This document shows, piece by piece, positions 8,482 to 17,704 of a DNA stretch of 64,000 nt. Origin of the DNA: Dyadobacter sp. CY326. Its GTDB lineage: Bacteria; Bacteroidota; Bacteroidia; Cytophagales; Spirosomataceae. The notes under the pieces are model-generated. The model saw only the letters and a list, made by a program, of their open reading frames with translations. It ran no database searches and was not told the DNA's origin. The stretch lies in contig NZ_JAJUXI010000003.1 of assembly GCF_021390515.1 (NCBI RefSeq), positions 558,001 to 622,000 of the forward strand, written 5' to 3'. The stretch's first letter is position 1. Every line of letters begins with the position of its first letter. The position numbers and the translations under genes are program-made.

Positions 8482-11400
8482 ATGTTCAATCAATTCATAA
8501 GAAGACCTGTATTTGCAATCGTGATCTCGATCATGATCGTATTTATAGGCATCCTGGCAATTGAGAAATTACCGATTTCTCAGTTCCCGGACATTGCCCC
8601 TACCACCGTAAACATCTTCATCGCCTACCCTGGCGCGAGTGCCGATGTTTTGGTAAAATCAACATTAATCACACTTGAACAGGCCATTAACGGGGTTCAG
8701 GACATGCGGTATATTGCTACCGATGCAACGAGTGCGGGGGAGGCGACGCTCAGGATCATTTTCGAGCCCGGCACTGACCCGAACGTAGCCGTAATCCGGG
8801 TAAAAACAAGGGTGGATCAGGTTATGCCACTTTTGCCGGAACTGGTTCAGCGCGAAGGGGTTATCATTTCGCCGGTTCAGCCAAGTATGTTGATGTACGT
8901 TAACCTTTATTCCAAGGAAAAAAGCATTGACGAAAAATTCCTGTTCAACTACGCAACAGTGAAAATGATCCCCGAGATCCAGCGGACCAAAGGGATTGCA
9001 AGAGCGCAAATCCTGGGTAGCCGCAGATATGCAATGCGTCTTTGGTTAAATCCGGAACGTATGCGTGCTTACAACATTTCCACTGAAGAAGTAATGAAGG
9101 CGGTGGGCGAGCAAAGTATCGTGGGCCGTCCGGGTCGTATCGGGCAAAGTTCTGGTATTGCTGCGCAGTCGCTGGAATATGTGCTTACTTATAAAGGACG
9201 TTACGACAAGCCGGAAGAATACGAAAACATCATTGTCCGGGCCAATGCGCAAGGCGAAAGCGTCCACCTGAGGGACATTGCCAAAGTGGAGTTGGGATCT
9301 GAATTCTTTGATATTTATTCCAATTTGGATGGTCACCCGTCAGCGGCGATCGTATTGCGCCAAAACTATGGAAGTAATGCGAGCGACGTAATCGAAGAAG
9401 TGAAAAAGAAGCTGGATGTGATGAAAGAATCTTTCCCTCCGGGTGTGGATTACAAGATCAGTTACGACGTTTCGCAATTCCTAGACGCTTCTATCGAGCA
9501 GGTTATCGACACATTGCGCGACGCATTTATCCTCGTGGCCCTGGTTGTATTTATATTCCTCGGCGACTGGCGTTCCACATTGATCCCGATCCTGGCGGTG
9601 CCGGTTTCGCTGATCGGAGCGTTCTTTGTCATACAGGCTTTTGGGTTGTCTATCAACCTGATCACGCTTTTTGCCCTTGTACTGGCGATTGGTATTGTGG
9701 TCGATGATGCGATTGTCGTCGTCGAGGCCGTCCATGCGAAGTTTGAGGAAGAGCCGGGAATTACCCCATTTAATGCGGTGAAAAAAGTGCTTGGTGAGAT
9801 TAGCGGTGCCATTATCGCAATCACAGCCGTTATGGTTTCGGTTTTCCTTCCGATCTCATTTATGTCTGGCCCGGTCGGAACGTTCTATCGACAGTTTTCG
9901 ATTACTATGGCCAGCTCAATCGTAATTTCGGCGCTTATCGCCCTTACGCTTACGCCGGTTTTGTGCGCGATGTTGCTTCAAAATCATCATGGACATGAGA
10001 AGAAGAAAAACCTTCTTACCAAAGCGCTTGACGGTTTCAACAGAACATTTGACAAGCTAACGGGAAGATATGTAAGTCTCTTGAAACGCATTGTTAGTCG
10101 CAGGGTTGTTACCTGGGTTGTGTTGCTAGGTTTCTGTGCAGGGATTGTTTTTGTAAACAAAATTTTGCCCGCAGGATTTATTCCAAATGAGGATCAGAGC
10201 ACAATTTATGCGATCATTCAAACGCCTCCCGGTTCTACTTTGGAAAAAACCAATGAGGTTTCCCGTCGTCTTCAAAAGATTTGCGAAGAGGTCGAAGGAA
10301 TTGAATCGGTTTCATCATTGGCAGGTTATGAGATCATGACGGAAGGTCGCGGTTCCAATGCAGGAACTTGTTTGATCAACCTGAAACCATGGCATGATCG
10401 CAAGCAGAATGTGAAGGAGATCATGGAAGAACTCGAAGCGGAAACAAGAGGCCTTGGCGCCGTGGTTGAATTCTTCGAGCCACCAGCGATTCCTGGTTTT
10501 GGTACATCCGGCGGTTTCTCAATGCGTCTTTTGGATAAAACATCAGATACGGACTACGCCGAATTTGATAAAATCAATAAGAAATTCATGGAGGACCTGG
10601 CGAAGCGTCCTGAGCTTACGGGCTTGTTCACATTCTTCGCAGCGAACTATCCGCAGTATGAATTGCAGATTGACAATCAGCTGGCGATGCAAAAAGGCGT
10701 GTCAATCGGAAAAGCGATGGACAACCTCAACATTATGATTGGTAGCACGTACGAACAGGGTTTTACAAGATTTAACCAGTTCTTCAAAGTGTATGTGCAG
10801 TCTGATCCAAGTTTCAGAAGGCTTCCTTCTGACTTATTAAAGCTGTTTGTGAAAAATGATGCTGGTGAAATGGTGCCTTACTCGTCATTCATGACATTGA
10901 AAAAAGGTCAGGGACCGAATGAGATCACGCGCTTCAACCTGTATAATTCAGCTGCGATCCAGGGACTTCCGGCCAAAGGTTACACCACGGCAGACGCCAT
11001 TCAGGCAATCCGGGAAGTGTCGGCCAAAACATTGCCACAAGGTTACGACATTGCTTTCGAAGGTCTTTCTTATGACGAATCGATCCGTGGAAATGAGTCG
11101 CTGGTTGTATTTGCGATTGTTTTGGCCTTCGTTTACTTCGTTTTGGCAGCCCAGTACGAAAGCTTCATCATTCCGTTTGCAGTTGTGTTATCGCTGCCGG
11201 TTGGGGTTTTTGGTTCGTTCCTTTTGCTCAAATTGATGGGCCTGGAAAACAACATTTATGCGCAGATCGGTTTGATCATGCTCGTCGGGTTGTTGGGTAA
11301 AAACGCCGTATTGATCGTAGAATTTGCTGTCCAAAAGCGAAGTCAGGGCGAAACGATCCTGAATGCCGCAATTGAAGGTGCCCGAGTTCGTTTCCGTCCT

Positions 11401-11688
11401 ATTTTGATGACATCATTCGCATTCGTTGCAGGTTTGATCCCATTGATTATCGCAACAGGAGCCGGAGCGATCGGTAACCGCACGATTGGCGCATCTGCCA
11501 TGGGCGGGATGCTTTTCGGTACCATTTTCGGGGTCATTATTATCCCTGGATTATACTACATTTTTGGCACACTGGCCGATGGTAGAAAAATGATCAAAGA
11601 TGAGGAGGACGGTTCGTTGACCGAACAATTCGTTCACGCAATCGACATATTCCCTCACACTCAAGAAACGCAAAATGATGAGCAATAA
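8482..11688 (+). CDS. RND multidrug efflux permease (AcrB/MexB, HAE1 family)
   Basis: 1068 residues, the usual length of this proton-driven exporter of hydrophobic drugs, dyes and detergents. The N-terminus is the family signature MFNQFIRRPVFAIVISIMIV. The proton-relay pair Asp408-Asp409 is present in TM4 (LAIGIVVDDAIVVVEAV), and the TM10 lysine in VGLLGKNAVLIVEFAV. Two large periplasmic loops lie between TM1-2 and TM7-8. The C-terminal 30 residues are acidic and cytoplasmic. The gene overlaps the outer-membrane factor by 14 bp. The substrate range cannot be read from sequence, and no dedicated regulator is next to the operon. Confidence 0.97.
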   Translation: MFNQFIRRPVFAIVISIMIVFIGILAIEKLPISQFPDIAPTTVNIFIAYPGASADVLVKSTLITLEQAINGVQDMRYIATDATSAGEATLRIIFEPGTDPNVAVIRVKTRVDQVMPLLPELVQREGVIISPVQPSMLMYVNLYSKEKSIDEKFLFNYATVKMIPEIQRTKGIARAQILGSRRYAMRLWLNPERMRAYNISTEEVMKAVGEQSIVGRPGRIGQSSGIAAQSLEYVLTYKGRYDKPEEYENIIVRANAQGESVHLRDIAKVELGSEFFDIYSNLDGHPSAAIVLRQNYGSNASDVIEEVKKKLDVMKESFPPGVDYKISYDVSQFLDASIEQVIDTLRDAFILVALVVFIFLGDWRSTLIPILAVPVSLIGAFFVIQAFGLSINLITLFALVLAIGIVVDDAIVVVEAVHAKFEEEPGITPFNAVKKVLGEISGAIIAITAVMVSVFLPISFMSGPVGTFYRQFSITMASSIVISALIALTLTPVLCAMLLQNHHGHEKKKNLLTKALDGFNRTFDKLTGRYVSLLKRIVSRRVVTWVVLLGFCAGIVFVNKILPAGFIPNEDQSTIYAIIQTPPGSTLEKTNEVSRRLQKICEEVEGIESVSSLAGYEIMTEGRGSNAGTCLINLKPWHDRKQNVKEIMEELEAETRGLGAVVEFFEPPAIPGFGTSGGFSMRLLDKTSDTDYAEFDKINKKFMEDLAKRPELTGLFTFFAANYPQYELQIDNQLAMQKGVSIGKAMDNLNIMIGSTYEQGFTRFNQFFKVYVQSDPSFRRLPSDLLKLFVKNDAGEMVPYSSFMTLKKGQGPNEITRFNLYNSAAIQGLPAKGYTTADAIQAIREVSAKTLPQGYDIAFEGLSYDESIRGNESLVVFAIVLAFVYFVLAAQYESFIIPFAVVLSLPVGVFGSFLLLKLMGLENNIYAQIGLIMLVGLLGKNAVLIVEFAVQKRSQGETILNAAIEGARVRFRPILMTSFAFVAGLIPLIIATGAGAIGNRTIGASAMGGMLFGTIFGVIIIPGLYYIFGTLADGRKMIKDEEDGSLTEQFVHAIDIFPHTQETQNDEQ

Positions 11689-13117
11689 AAGCATATTGAC
11701 CTGGGTCGGGGTCGCCATTAGTGCCCTGACTTATACCGGGTGCAACGCGCCCTCACAGGTCCAGAGATCACCCAATAAAACGTTATCAGCTGCCTACAAC
11801 GGGCAGGCAGCTGATTCCAGTGCCAATGTCGGCAAACTGAAATGGAAGGATTATTTCACTGATCCTCAGCTCAATGCTTTGATTGACACAGCTTTGAACA
11901 ATAACCAGGAGCTGAACATTACATTGCAGGAAATCGAAATATCGCGCAACGAGATCCGCGCCCGCAAAGGGGAATATCTGCCTTTCGTAGGTTTAAGAGG
12001 TGGCGCCGGCATTGAAAAAGCGGGCCGTTACACGCAAGTCGGTTCCAGTGAAGCAACGACGGAAATTAAGCCGGGACGGGAAACGCCTGAACCGCTGCCT
12101 GACTTCGTCGTGGCCGCCTATGCGCGCTGGGAAGTGGATATATGGCACAAACTGCGCAATGCGAAAAAAGCTGCGGTGAACCGTTATCTGTCTTCGGTGG
12201 AAGGTAAAAATTTCATGATGACCAACATCGTGGCCGAGATTGCTAACTCCTATTACGAGCTTTTAGCATTGGACACGCAGCTGAACATTATTAATCAGAA
12301 CATTGAAATTCAGAACAATGCGTTGCGAATTGTGAAGATGCAGAAGGAAGCAACGCGCGTAACTGAGCTGGCCGTTCGGCGGTTTGAAGCGCAAGTGCTT
12401 AACACGCAAAACCGCCAGTTTGCAATCCGTCAGCGGATTGTGGAAACCGAAAACCACATCAACTTCCTGCTGGGAAGATATCCGCAGCCGGTTTTGAGAA
12501 ACAGTCAGAACTTTGAAAACATGCTTCCGGCAGTCATTCAAGCAGGCATCCCGTCACAATTGATGGAAAACCGCCCCGACGTGAGGCAAGCCGAGCAAGA
12601 TCTGGAAGCATCTAAATTGGACGTGCTGGTTGCAAGAGCGAACTTTTATCCATCGCTGGGTTTGAATGCTTCCGTTGGTCTGAATGCTTTTAACCCGATC
12701 TATCTGGGCAATGTTCCAAAGTCGCTCATGTCTACGCTTATCGCTGATATTGCAGGGCCATTGATCAACAAAAACGCGATCCAGGCAACCTACAAAAGTG
12801 CCAATGCGAAACAAATTCAAGCGATTTACAATTATGAACGCACGGTTTTGAATGCTTATATCGAAGTAGTAAACCAGTTGTCGAACATCAACAACCTGCA
12901 ACAAAGCTATGCGACCAAAACGCAGGAAGTGGCAGCATTAACCGAATCCACCAACATCGCGAACCGCCTCTTCACCTCAGCAAGAGCCGATTACATGGAG
13001 GTGCTCTTAACGCAACGCGAAGCACTAGAATCCAGGTTCGACCTGATCGAAACCAAGATGCAGCAAATGAATGCAACGGTAAATATTTACCGCGCGCTTG
13101 GTGGAGGTTGGAATTGA
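11675..13117 (+). CDS. RND outer-membrane factor lipoprotein (TolC/NodT family)
   Basis: 480 residues. Forms the trimeric outer-membrane exit duct of the pump. It begins MMSNKSILTWVGVAISALTYTGCNAPSQ with lipid Cys23, which identifies the NodT lipoprotein branch. Two OEP repeats are visible: DYFTDPQLNALIDTALNNNQELN (about 60-80) leading into the first helical pair, and SQLMENRPDVRQAEQDLEAS (about 293-312) opening the second. The start overlaps the end of the permease gene by 14 bp, so translation is likely coupled. It is the last gene of the operon and is followed by a terminator. Confidence 0.95.
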   Translation: MMSNKSILTWVGVAISALTYTGCNAPSQVQRSPNKTLSAAYNGQAADSSANVGKLKWKDYFTDPQLNALIDTALNNNQELNITLQEIEISRNEIRARKGEYLPFVGLRGGAGIEKAGRYTQVGSSEATTEIKPGRETPEPLPDFVVAAYARWEVDIWHKLRNAKKAAVNRYLSSVEGKNFMMTNIVAEIANSYYELLALDTQLNIINQNIEIQNNALRIVKMQKEATRVTELAVRRFEAQVLNTQNRQFAIRQRIVETENHINFLLGRYPQPVLRNSQNFENMLPAVIQAGIPSQLMENRPDVRQAEQDLEASKLDVLVARANFYPSLGLNASVGLNAFNPIYLGNVPKSLMSTLIADIAGPLINKNAIQATYKSANAKQIQAIYNYERTVLNAYIEVVNQLSNINNLQQSYATKTQEVAALTESTNIANRLFTSARADYMEVLLTQREALESRFDLIETKMQQMNATVNIYRALGGGWN

Positions 13118-13169
13118 ATTTTTTGAATTGAGTAGAATTTGCTGTGGTTAAAAGCCATTGCGAGGAAAA

Positions 13170-13238
13170 GGCCAGAATTGCAGTGCCCCCATGAAGTATC
13201 TAACTTTTTGAAGGCAGTGCACTTCTGGTCTTTTTTTT
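13170..13238 (+). terminator. Terminator of the efflux operon
   Basis: An imperfect 18-bp stem (GGCCAGAATTGCAGTGCC at 13170-13187 with GGCAGTGCACTTCTGGTC at 13213-13230) is followed by eight T. It closes the RND operon before the repeat array begins. Confidence 0.8.
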
Positions 13239-13245
13239 GTGCATA

Positions 13246-14512
13246 AAGAAAAGAGCAAGCGGCTCAATGCATATCCTGGCTGATTTCCTTGCTGTGGGTT
13301 TCAACCCACAGCAAGGAAATCAGCCAGGCCTCTGGCCTTCCATTGTACATGCAGGAAAAAGAGCCTGACTCAATGTATATCCTTTCTTTCTGGTTGCTGT
13401 GGGTTGAAACCCACAGCAATGTAATCTGCCAGGCCTCTGGCCTTTCATTGTGTATGTAGGAAAAAGAGCGGTAGGCTCGACACATATCCTTTCTCTCTGG
13501 TTGCTGTGGGTTAAAACCCACAGCAAGGAAATCAGCCAGGCCTCTGGCTTTCCATTGTGTATGTAGGAAAAAGAGCCTGACTCAACTCATATCCTTTCTC
13601 TCTGGTTGCTATGGGTTAAAACCCACAGCAATGTAATCTGCCAGGCCTCTGGCCTTTCATTGTGTATGTAGGAAAAAGAGCGGTAGGCTCGACACATATC
13701 TTAAAGATGGGTTTCAACCCGTCGGCCAAGGACCCGAATCACATACCATGCTAGCTGGCAATCATAACATATTCCTGGTAAAGGAACCAATGCTCCTGAT
13801 TACTATGGGTTAAAACCCACAGCAAGGAAATCAGCCAGGCCTCTGGCCTTTCATTGTGTATGTAGGAAAAAGAGCCGTAGGCTCGGCACACATCTTAAAA
13901 ATGGGTTTCAACCCGTCGACAAAGGACCCGAATCAAAGACCATGCTAGCTGGCAATTATAAGATATTTCCTGTTACGGAAACCAATGCTCCTGATTGCTG
14001 TGGGTTAAAACCCACAGCAAGGAATCAGCCAGGCCGCTGGCCTTCCACTGTGTATGTAGAAAAAAAGAGCCGTAGGCTCGACACATATCTTAAAGATGGG
14101 TTTCAACCCGTCGACCAAGGACCCGAATCACCTACCATGCTAGCTGGCAATCATAAGATATCCCTGTTAAGGAAACCGATGCTTCTAACTGCTGTGGGTT
14201 GAAACCCACAGCAAGGAAATCAGCCAGGCCTCTGGCCTTTCATTGTGTCTGCAAGAAAAAAGAGCCGTAGGCTCGACACATATCCTACCGACGGGTTTCA
14301 ACCCGTCGATAAGGGACCCGAATCACCTACCATGCTAGCTGGCAATCATAAGATATCCCTGTTAAGGAAACCGATGCTCCTAGCTGCTGTGGGTTAAAAC
14401 CCACAGCAAGGAAGTCAGCCAGGCCTCTGGCCTTCCCTTTTACATGTAAAAAAAAGAGCCGTAGGCTCGGCCCATATCCTACCGACGGGTTTCAACCCGT
14501 CGACAAAGGACC
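13246..14512. repeat. Array of palindromic (REP-like) repeats, about 1.27 kb
   Basis: The array is built from two hairpin types. Type 1, GCTGTGGGTT-NN(or 4 nt)-AACCCACAGC with TT/AA flanks, occurs eight times, starting at 13289, 13394, 13501, 13606, 13800, 13995, 14189 and 14384. Type 2, GACGGGTTTCAACCCGTC and near variants, occurs five times, at 13706, 13900, 14095, 14290 and 14484. Each type 1 copy is followed by a small GCCAG-GCCT-CTGGC hairpin and then by GAGCC-GTA-GGCTC or variants. Early units repeat every 105-107 bp; from 13606 on, a type 2 segment is inserted and the period becomes 194-195 bp. No RAYT transposase or other gene is inside. Frames open within it are by-products of the repetition. 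Confidence 0.95.
13275..13328. repeat. 54-bp perfect palindrome at the left edge of the array
   Basis: The first type 1 hairpin is extended on both sides by CTGATTTCC / GGAAATCAG and CCTGG / CCAGG, giving 26-bp perfect arms around a 2-base centre (TC). In the other copies only the right-hand flank is present, so this copy looks like a head-to-head junction of two units. Confidence 0.9.
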
Positions 14513-14615
14513 AATAATGAATCCCCCAATTTCCTGCAAAAAAAATCATGAATCTCGCCCATCCCACCTCCCCTTTTTGGCTCGTTTGCCATCTGTTTCT
14601 ATTCTAAATTACCCG

Positions 14616-14623
14616 TATGTTTG
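14616..14623 (+). promoter_or_regulatory. Possible -7 promoter element of the alpha/beta hydrolase gene
   Basis: TATGTTTG matches TAnnTTTG exactly and lies 19 bp before the chosen ATG at 14643. A convincing upstream TTTG at the right distance is not seen (TCTG at N20). It lies just outside the repeat array. Confidence 0.35.
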
Positions 14624-14642
14624 TTCAAAAAAACCAACAACA

Positions 14643-15437
14643 ATGAGCTCAGAATCAACAGGGAAAGGGCAATATGCTGCCGTTAACGGTCTGCAACTTT
14701 ATTATGAGATTTATGGGAGCGGCTTTCCACTGGTTTTGCTGCACGGTGGCGGGTCGACGATTGCGTCTAATTACGGTAGGATCTTGCCTGAGCTGGCGAA
14801 GTCGAATCAAGTGATAGCGTTGGAATTGCAGGCGCACGGCCACACGCTTGACATTGCCCGCGAAATGACTTTTGAGCAGGACGCGGATGACGTGGCGGCA
14901 TTATTGAATCTGCTACAAATTAAAGAAGCCAATATCATGGGTTTCAGCAATGGAGGCACCACAGCCATTCAGGTTGCAATAAGGCATCCGCAGTTGGTTC
15001 GCAAGCTGGTTTTAGCATCTGCATTAACCAGGCGTGATGGCATTATATCCGGCTTTTTCGAAGGCATGCAGCACGCCTCGATTGACAACATGCCGCAACC
15101 TTTGAAGGATGCATATTTGAAAGCGAACCCTAGCGCGGAAGGCCTGCACGCCATGTTTCTGCGCGACTCCAAGCGCATGATCGACTTTAAAGACATTCCC
15201 GATGAGTTGGCAAAAAAGATCACCGCCCCGGCTTTGATCATGAGCGGCGATAAGGACGTGATCCTCGTGGAGCATTCTCTTACATTGTCACGGTTGATTC
15301 CGAACGCTCAACTGGCAATCCTGCCTGGCGGACATAGCGACTATCTTGGCGAAATCTGCACCACAACACCGAACAGCATAATCCCAACATTGGCTGCCGG
15401 AATGATCAACGAGTTTTTGACTAAAAATGGCGGTTAA
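14643..15437 (+). CDS. Alpha/beta hydrolase
   Basis: 264 residues. The fold is clear: oxyanion HGGG (34-37), nucleophile elbow GFSNGG with Ser102, acid Asp203 or Asp205 in SGDKDV, and His231 in PGGHSDY. Substrate is not predictable; relatives include esterases, lactonases and haloperoxidase-like enzymes. The frame is open back to 14517, but the first 42 residues there lack conserved character and begin only 5 bp after the repeat array; the Met at 14643 matches the usual family N-terminus (VNGLQLYYEIYG). The stop codon overlaps the convergent SRPBCC gene by 4 bp. Confidence 0.88.
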   Translation: MSSESTGKGQYAAVNGLQLYYEIYGSGFPLVLLHGGGSTIASNYGRILPELAKSNQVIALELQAHGHTLDIAREMTFEQDADDVAALLNLLQIKEANIMGFSNGGTTAIQVAIRHPQLVRKLVLASALTRRDGIISGFFEGMQHASIDNMPQPLKDAYLKANPSAEGLHAMFLRDSKRMIDFKDIPDELAKKITAPALIMSGDKDVILVEHSLTLSRLIPNAQLAILPGGHSDYLGEICTTTPNSIIPTLAAGMINEFLTKNGG

Positions 15438-15850
15438 TTGGCTTCCGCGTATTTTTTGAAGTTGTTCAATATCGCTTGCCAGCCGCCTTTTTGCATTTCC
15501 TCTGGATTTTGGCTCTCCGCATCAAAAACGACTGTAACCGCTGTTTCATCACCAACGCCTTCGAAATTCACGGTTGCTTTTCGTCCATCCAACATGCTGT
15601 AAGTGAAGCTTTCACCCGTAGCGATTGCGTCATAAATTGCTTCAAAATCAAAGCCAAAACTGCCGTCTTTGGCTTCCATCCTGGCTTTGTACAACCCGCC
15701 CACGCGCATGTCATTTTCAGCGCTCGGACATTGCCAATCGTCTGAGGCGAAATTCCATTTTGTGATGTGCGATGGGTTTGTATAATAATCCCAAACTTTC
15801 TCTTTTTCGGCCGCAACAGTTGCCTGAACCGTAATTTGCTTTGCGCTCAT
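15434..15850 (-). CDS. SRPBCC (AHSA1/START-like) domain protein
   Basis: 138 residues, a single helix-grip domain. The opening ITVQATVAAEKEKVWDYYTN and PSHITKWNFASDDW, followed by GGLYKARMEAKDGSFGFDF, is the AHSA1 pattern. These proteins bind hydrophobic ligands or act as co-chaperones; the function is not known here. It is convergent with the alpha/beta hydrolase (4-bp overlap, sharing TTAA) and divergent from the SulP gene. Confidence 0.85.
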   Translation of the reverse strand: MSAKQITVQATVAAEKEKVWDYYTNPSHITKWNFASDDWQCPSAENDMRVGGLYKARMEAKDGSFGFDFEAIYDAIATGESFTYSMLDGRKATVNFEGVGDETAVTVVFDAESQNPEEMQKGGWQAILNNFKKYAEAN

Positions 15851-15980
15851 GTTATGTTAGTTTAATCGTGTTTGCAGAAAAATGCTTGAAATGGCCCAAC
15901 GCGTCGAACCAAAATGGGTCGCCATAGTTAGTATAATTTTTTTTAATAGTGGTAAATTCGTTTCCCCATTTTACTTGCCA

Positions 15981-17510
15981 ATGAACGCTTACCTCAATCT
16001 GTTCGATTTTAAACAGAAAGTAAATTACAAAAATGAAATACTGGCCGGACTAACCGTTGCCATGACCATGATGCCGGAATCGCTCTCATTTGCGATTTTA
16101 GCCGGTTTTCCACCATTAACAGGTTTGTACGCCGCCTTCATCATGGGCATTGTAACATCCATTTTCGGAGGCAGACCCGGCCTCATTTCCGGCGGAGCTG
16201 GGGCGACGGTCATCACATTAATCGCACTAATGCAATCGCATGGGCTGGAATATGTGTTTGCAGCAGTTGCATTGGCGGGTATTTTTCAAATATTGGTCGG
16301 CGTTTTCAGGTTTGGCAAATTCATCCGGCTCGTTCCGCAACCCGTCATGTATGGTTTTGTAAACGGATTGGCAGTCGTGATTTTCATGTCCCAGCTTGAA
16401 CATTTCAAAACCGTCGTCAATGGCGAAACGGTGTGGCTAAGCGGCACACCGCTAATGATCATGGCCGGACTCGTTGCGCTCACCATTGCAATTGTGCTCG
16501 TGCTTCCAAAAATCACAAAAGCCGTCCCTCCTAGCCTCGTGGCCATTATTGTCGTTTTTGCAGTTGTTTTCGTTTTCAATGTTGACACAAAAACCGTCCG
16601 CGACATTGCCTCCATCAGCGGCGGATTTCCGCCATTCCACGTGCCGCAAATTCCGTTTGAGCTCGCCACATTGCAGATCATTTTCCCCTATGCATTGATT
16701 ATGGGAGGCGTGGGCCTCACGGAAGGCTTGCTGACGCTGAATCTGGTAGACGAAATTACCGCGACCAGAGGCAATGGAAACCGCGAATGCATTGCGCAAG
16801 GCAGCGCCAACATCTTGAATGGCTTTTTCTTTGGCATGGGCGGCTGTCCCATGATTGCACAGACTTTGGTTAATCTTTCAGCTGGCGCAAGGGCCCGGTT
16901 GTCCGGCATCATTGCATCGCTGACCATTCTGGCCATCATATTGTTCGCTTCGCCACTGATAGAACTGGTGCCAATGGCTGCTTTGACGGGCGTTATGATC
17001 ATGGTGGCCATCGGGACGTTCGAATGGGTGAGCTTTCGAATTATTAATAAAATGCCTAAGCAGGACATTTTCGTGGGCATGCTCGTGGCTGCAATCACGA
17101 TTTATCTCCATAACCTTGCACTGGCCGTCCTCATAGGCGTGATCATTTCCGCATTGGTTTTTGCATGGGAAAGTGCCAAACGGATTCGCGCAAAAAAATT
17201 CACTGATGCCAACGGCGTAAAGCATTACAAAATTTACGGCCCGCTGTTTTTTGGGTCCGTTACAGCATTCAATGAAAAGTTCGATATCCAGTCTGATCCG
17301 AAAGAGGTGATCATTGATTTTTCTGAAAGCCGCGTCGCCGACATGTCGGGAATTGAGGCGCTGAACAAGATCACCGAACGTTATCACAAGGCAGGTAAAA
17401 AAGTGCTTTTAAAACACCTCAGCCCCGACTGCCGCCAACTTTTGATCAATGCCGAGGACGTCATCGCCGTGAACATTGTTGACGATCCGACTTATCACGT
17501 GGCGCGATAA
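15981..17510 (+). CDS. SulP-family inorganic anion transporter with STAS domain
   Basis: 509 residues. SulP proteins carry sulfate, bicarbonate or other anions across the inner membrane. The signature NEILAGLTVAMTMMPESLSFAI (about 17-38) opens a hydrophobic domain of ten or more membrane segments up to about residue 395. A C-terminal STAS domain follows (YKIYGPLFFGSVTAFNEKF ... DFSESRVADMSGIEALNKI), on the cytoplasmic side. The start was set at 15981 because MNAYLNLFDFKQ fits the family; the longer frame from 15882 adds 33 residues that would form an unlikely extra hydrophobic stretch. A role in sulfate handling with the three sulfatases is tempting but only inferred; no carbonic anhydrase is next to it. 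Confidence 0.92.
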   Translation: MNAYLNLFDFKQKVNYKNEILAGLTVAMTMMPESLSFAILAGFPPLTGLYAAFIMGIVTSIFGGRPGLISGGAGATVITLIALMQSHGLEYVFAAVALAGIFQILVGVFRFGKFIRLVPQPVMYGFVNGLAVVIFMSQLEHFKTVVNGETVWLSGTPLMIMAGLVALTIAIVLVLPKITKAVPPSLVAIIVVFAVVFVFNVDTKTVRDIASISGGFPPFHVPQIPFELATLQIIFPYALIMGGVGLTEGLLTLNLVDEITATRGNGNRECIAQGSANILNGFFFGMGGCPMIAQTLVNLSAGARARLSGIIASLTILAIILFASPLIELVPMAALTGVMIMVAIGTFEWVSFRIINKMPKQDIFVGMLVAAITIYLHNLALAVLIGVIISALVFAWESAKRIRAKKFTDANGVKHYKIYGPLFFGSVTAFNEKFDIQSDPKEVIIDFSESRVADMSGIEALNKITERYHKAGKKVLLKHLSPDCRQLLINAEDVIAVNIVDDPTYHVAR

Positions 17511-17630
17511 AATGACCGTTAAATCAATTCACTATTTCTATTACAAGAAAGAGTAGAAGTATTTTTATATGTTAATGATCGGTTACAAAACTATTTGTTA
17601 TTTCAAATGAATATACTCAACGTTATGATT

Positions 17631-17654
17631 GGGCTGGCCCTTCGGGGCCGGTCC
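17631..17654. other. GC-rich UUCG-tetraloop hairpin
   Basis: A 10-bp stem (GGGCTGGCCC / GGGCCGGTCC, two G-U pairs on the plus strand) closed by TTCG. It is followed by a C-rich tract (CTTTCCCCGGGCCC), not by a T-run, so it is not a standard terminator. It lies 120 bp after the SulP stop and about 50 bp before the next frame. Confidence 0.6.
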
Positions 17655-17704
17655 TTTCCCCGGGCCCTCTCTCCAAATTCAGATTTTCTTCGACACGATT
17701 TCTT

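Noticed and set aside
13264..13526. Open frames on the minus strand within the repeat array (68 and 85 residues)
   Set aside because: They repeat the same peptide because the DNA repeats, have no ribosome-binding context, and appear in several frames at once.
13942..14202. 86-residue plus-strand frame in the repeat array
   Set aside because: Covers slightly more than one 195-bp repeat unit; its two ends encode nearly the same peptide, so it is a by-product of the palindromes.
13246..14512. CRISPR array
   Set aside because: The segments between the hairpins are themselves repeated and not unique, unit length is 105-195 bp, and no cas genes are nearby.
14517..14642. N-terminal extension of the alpha/beta hydrolase
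   Set aside because: The 42 residues lack conservation with the fold, and a good -7 box lies inside the stretch.
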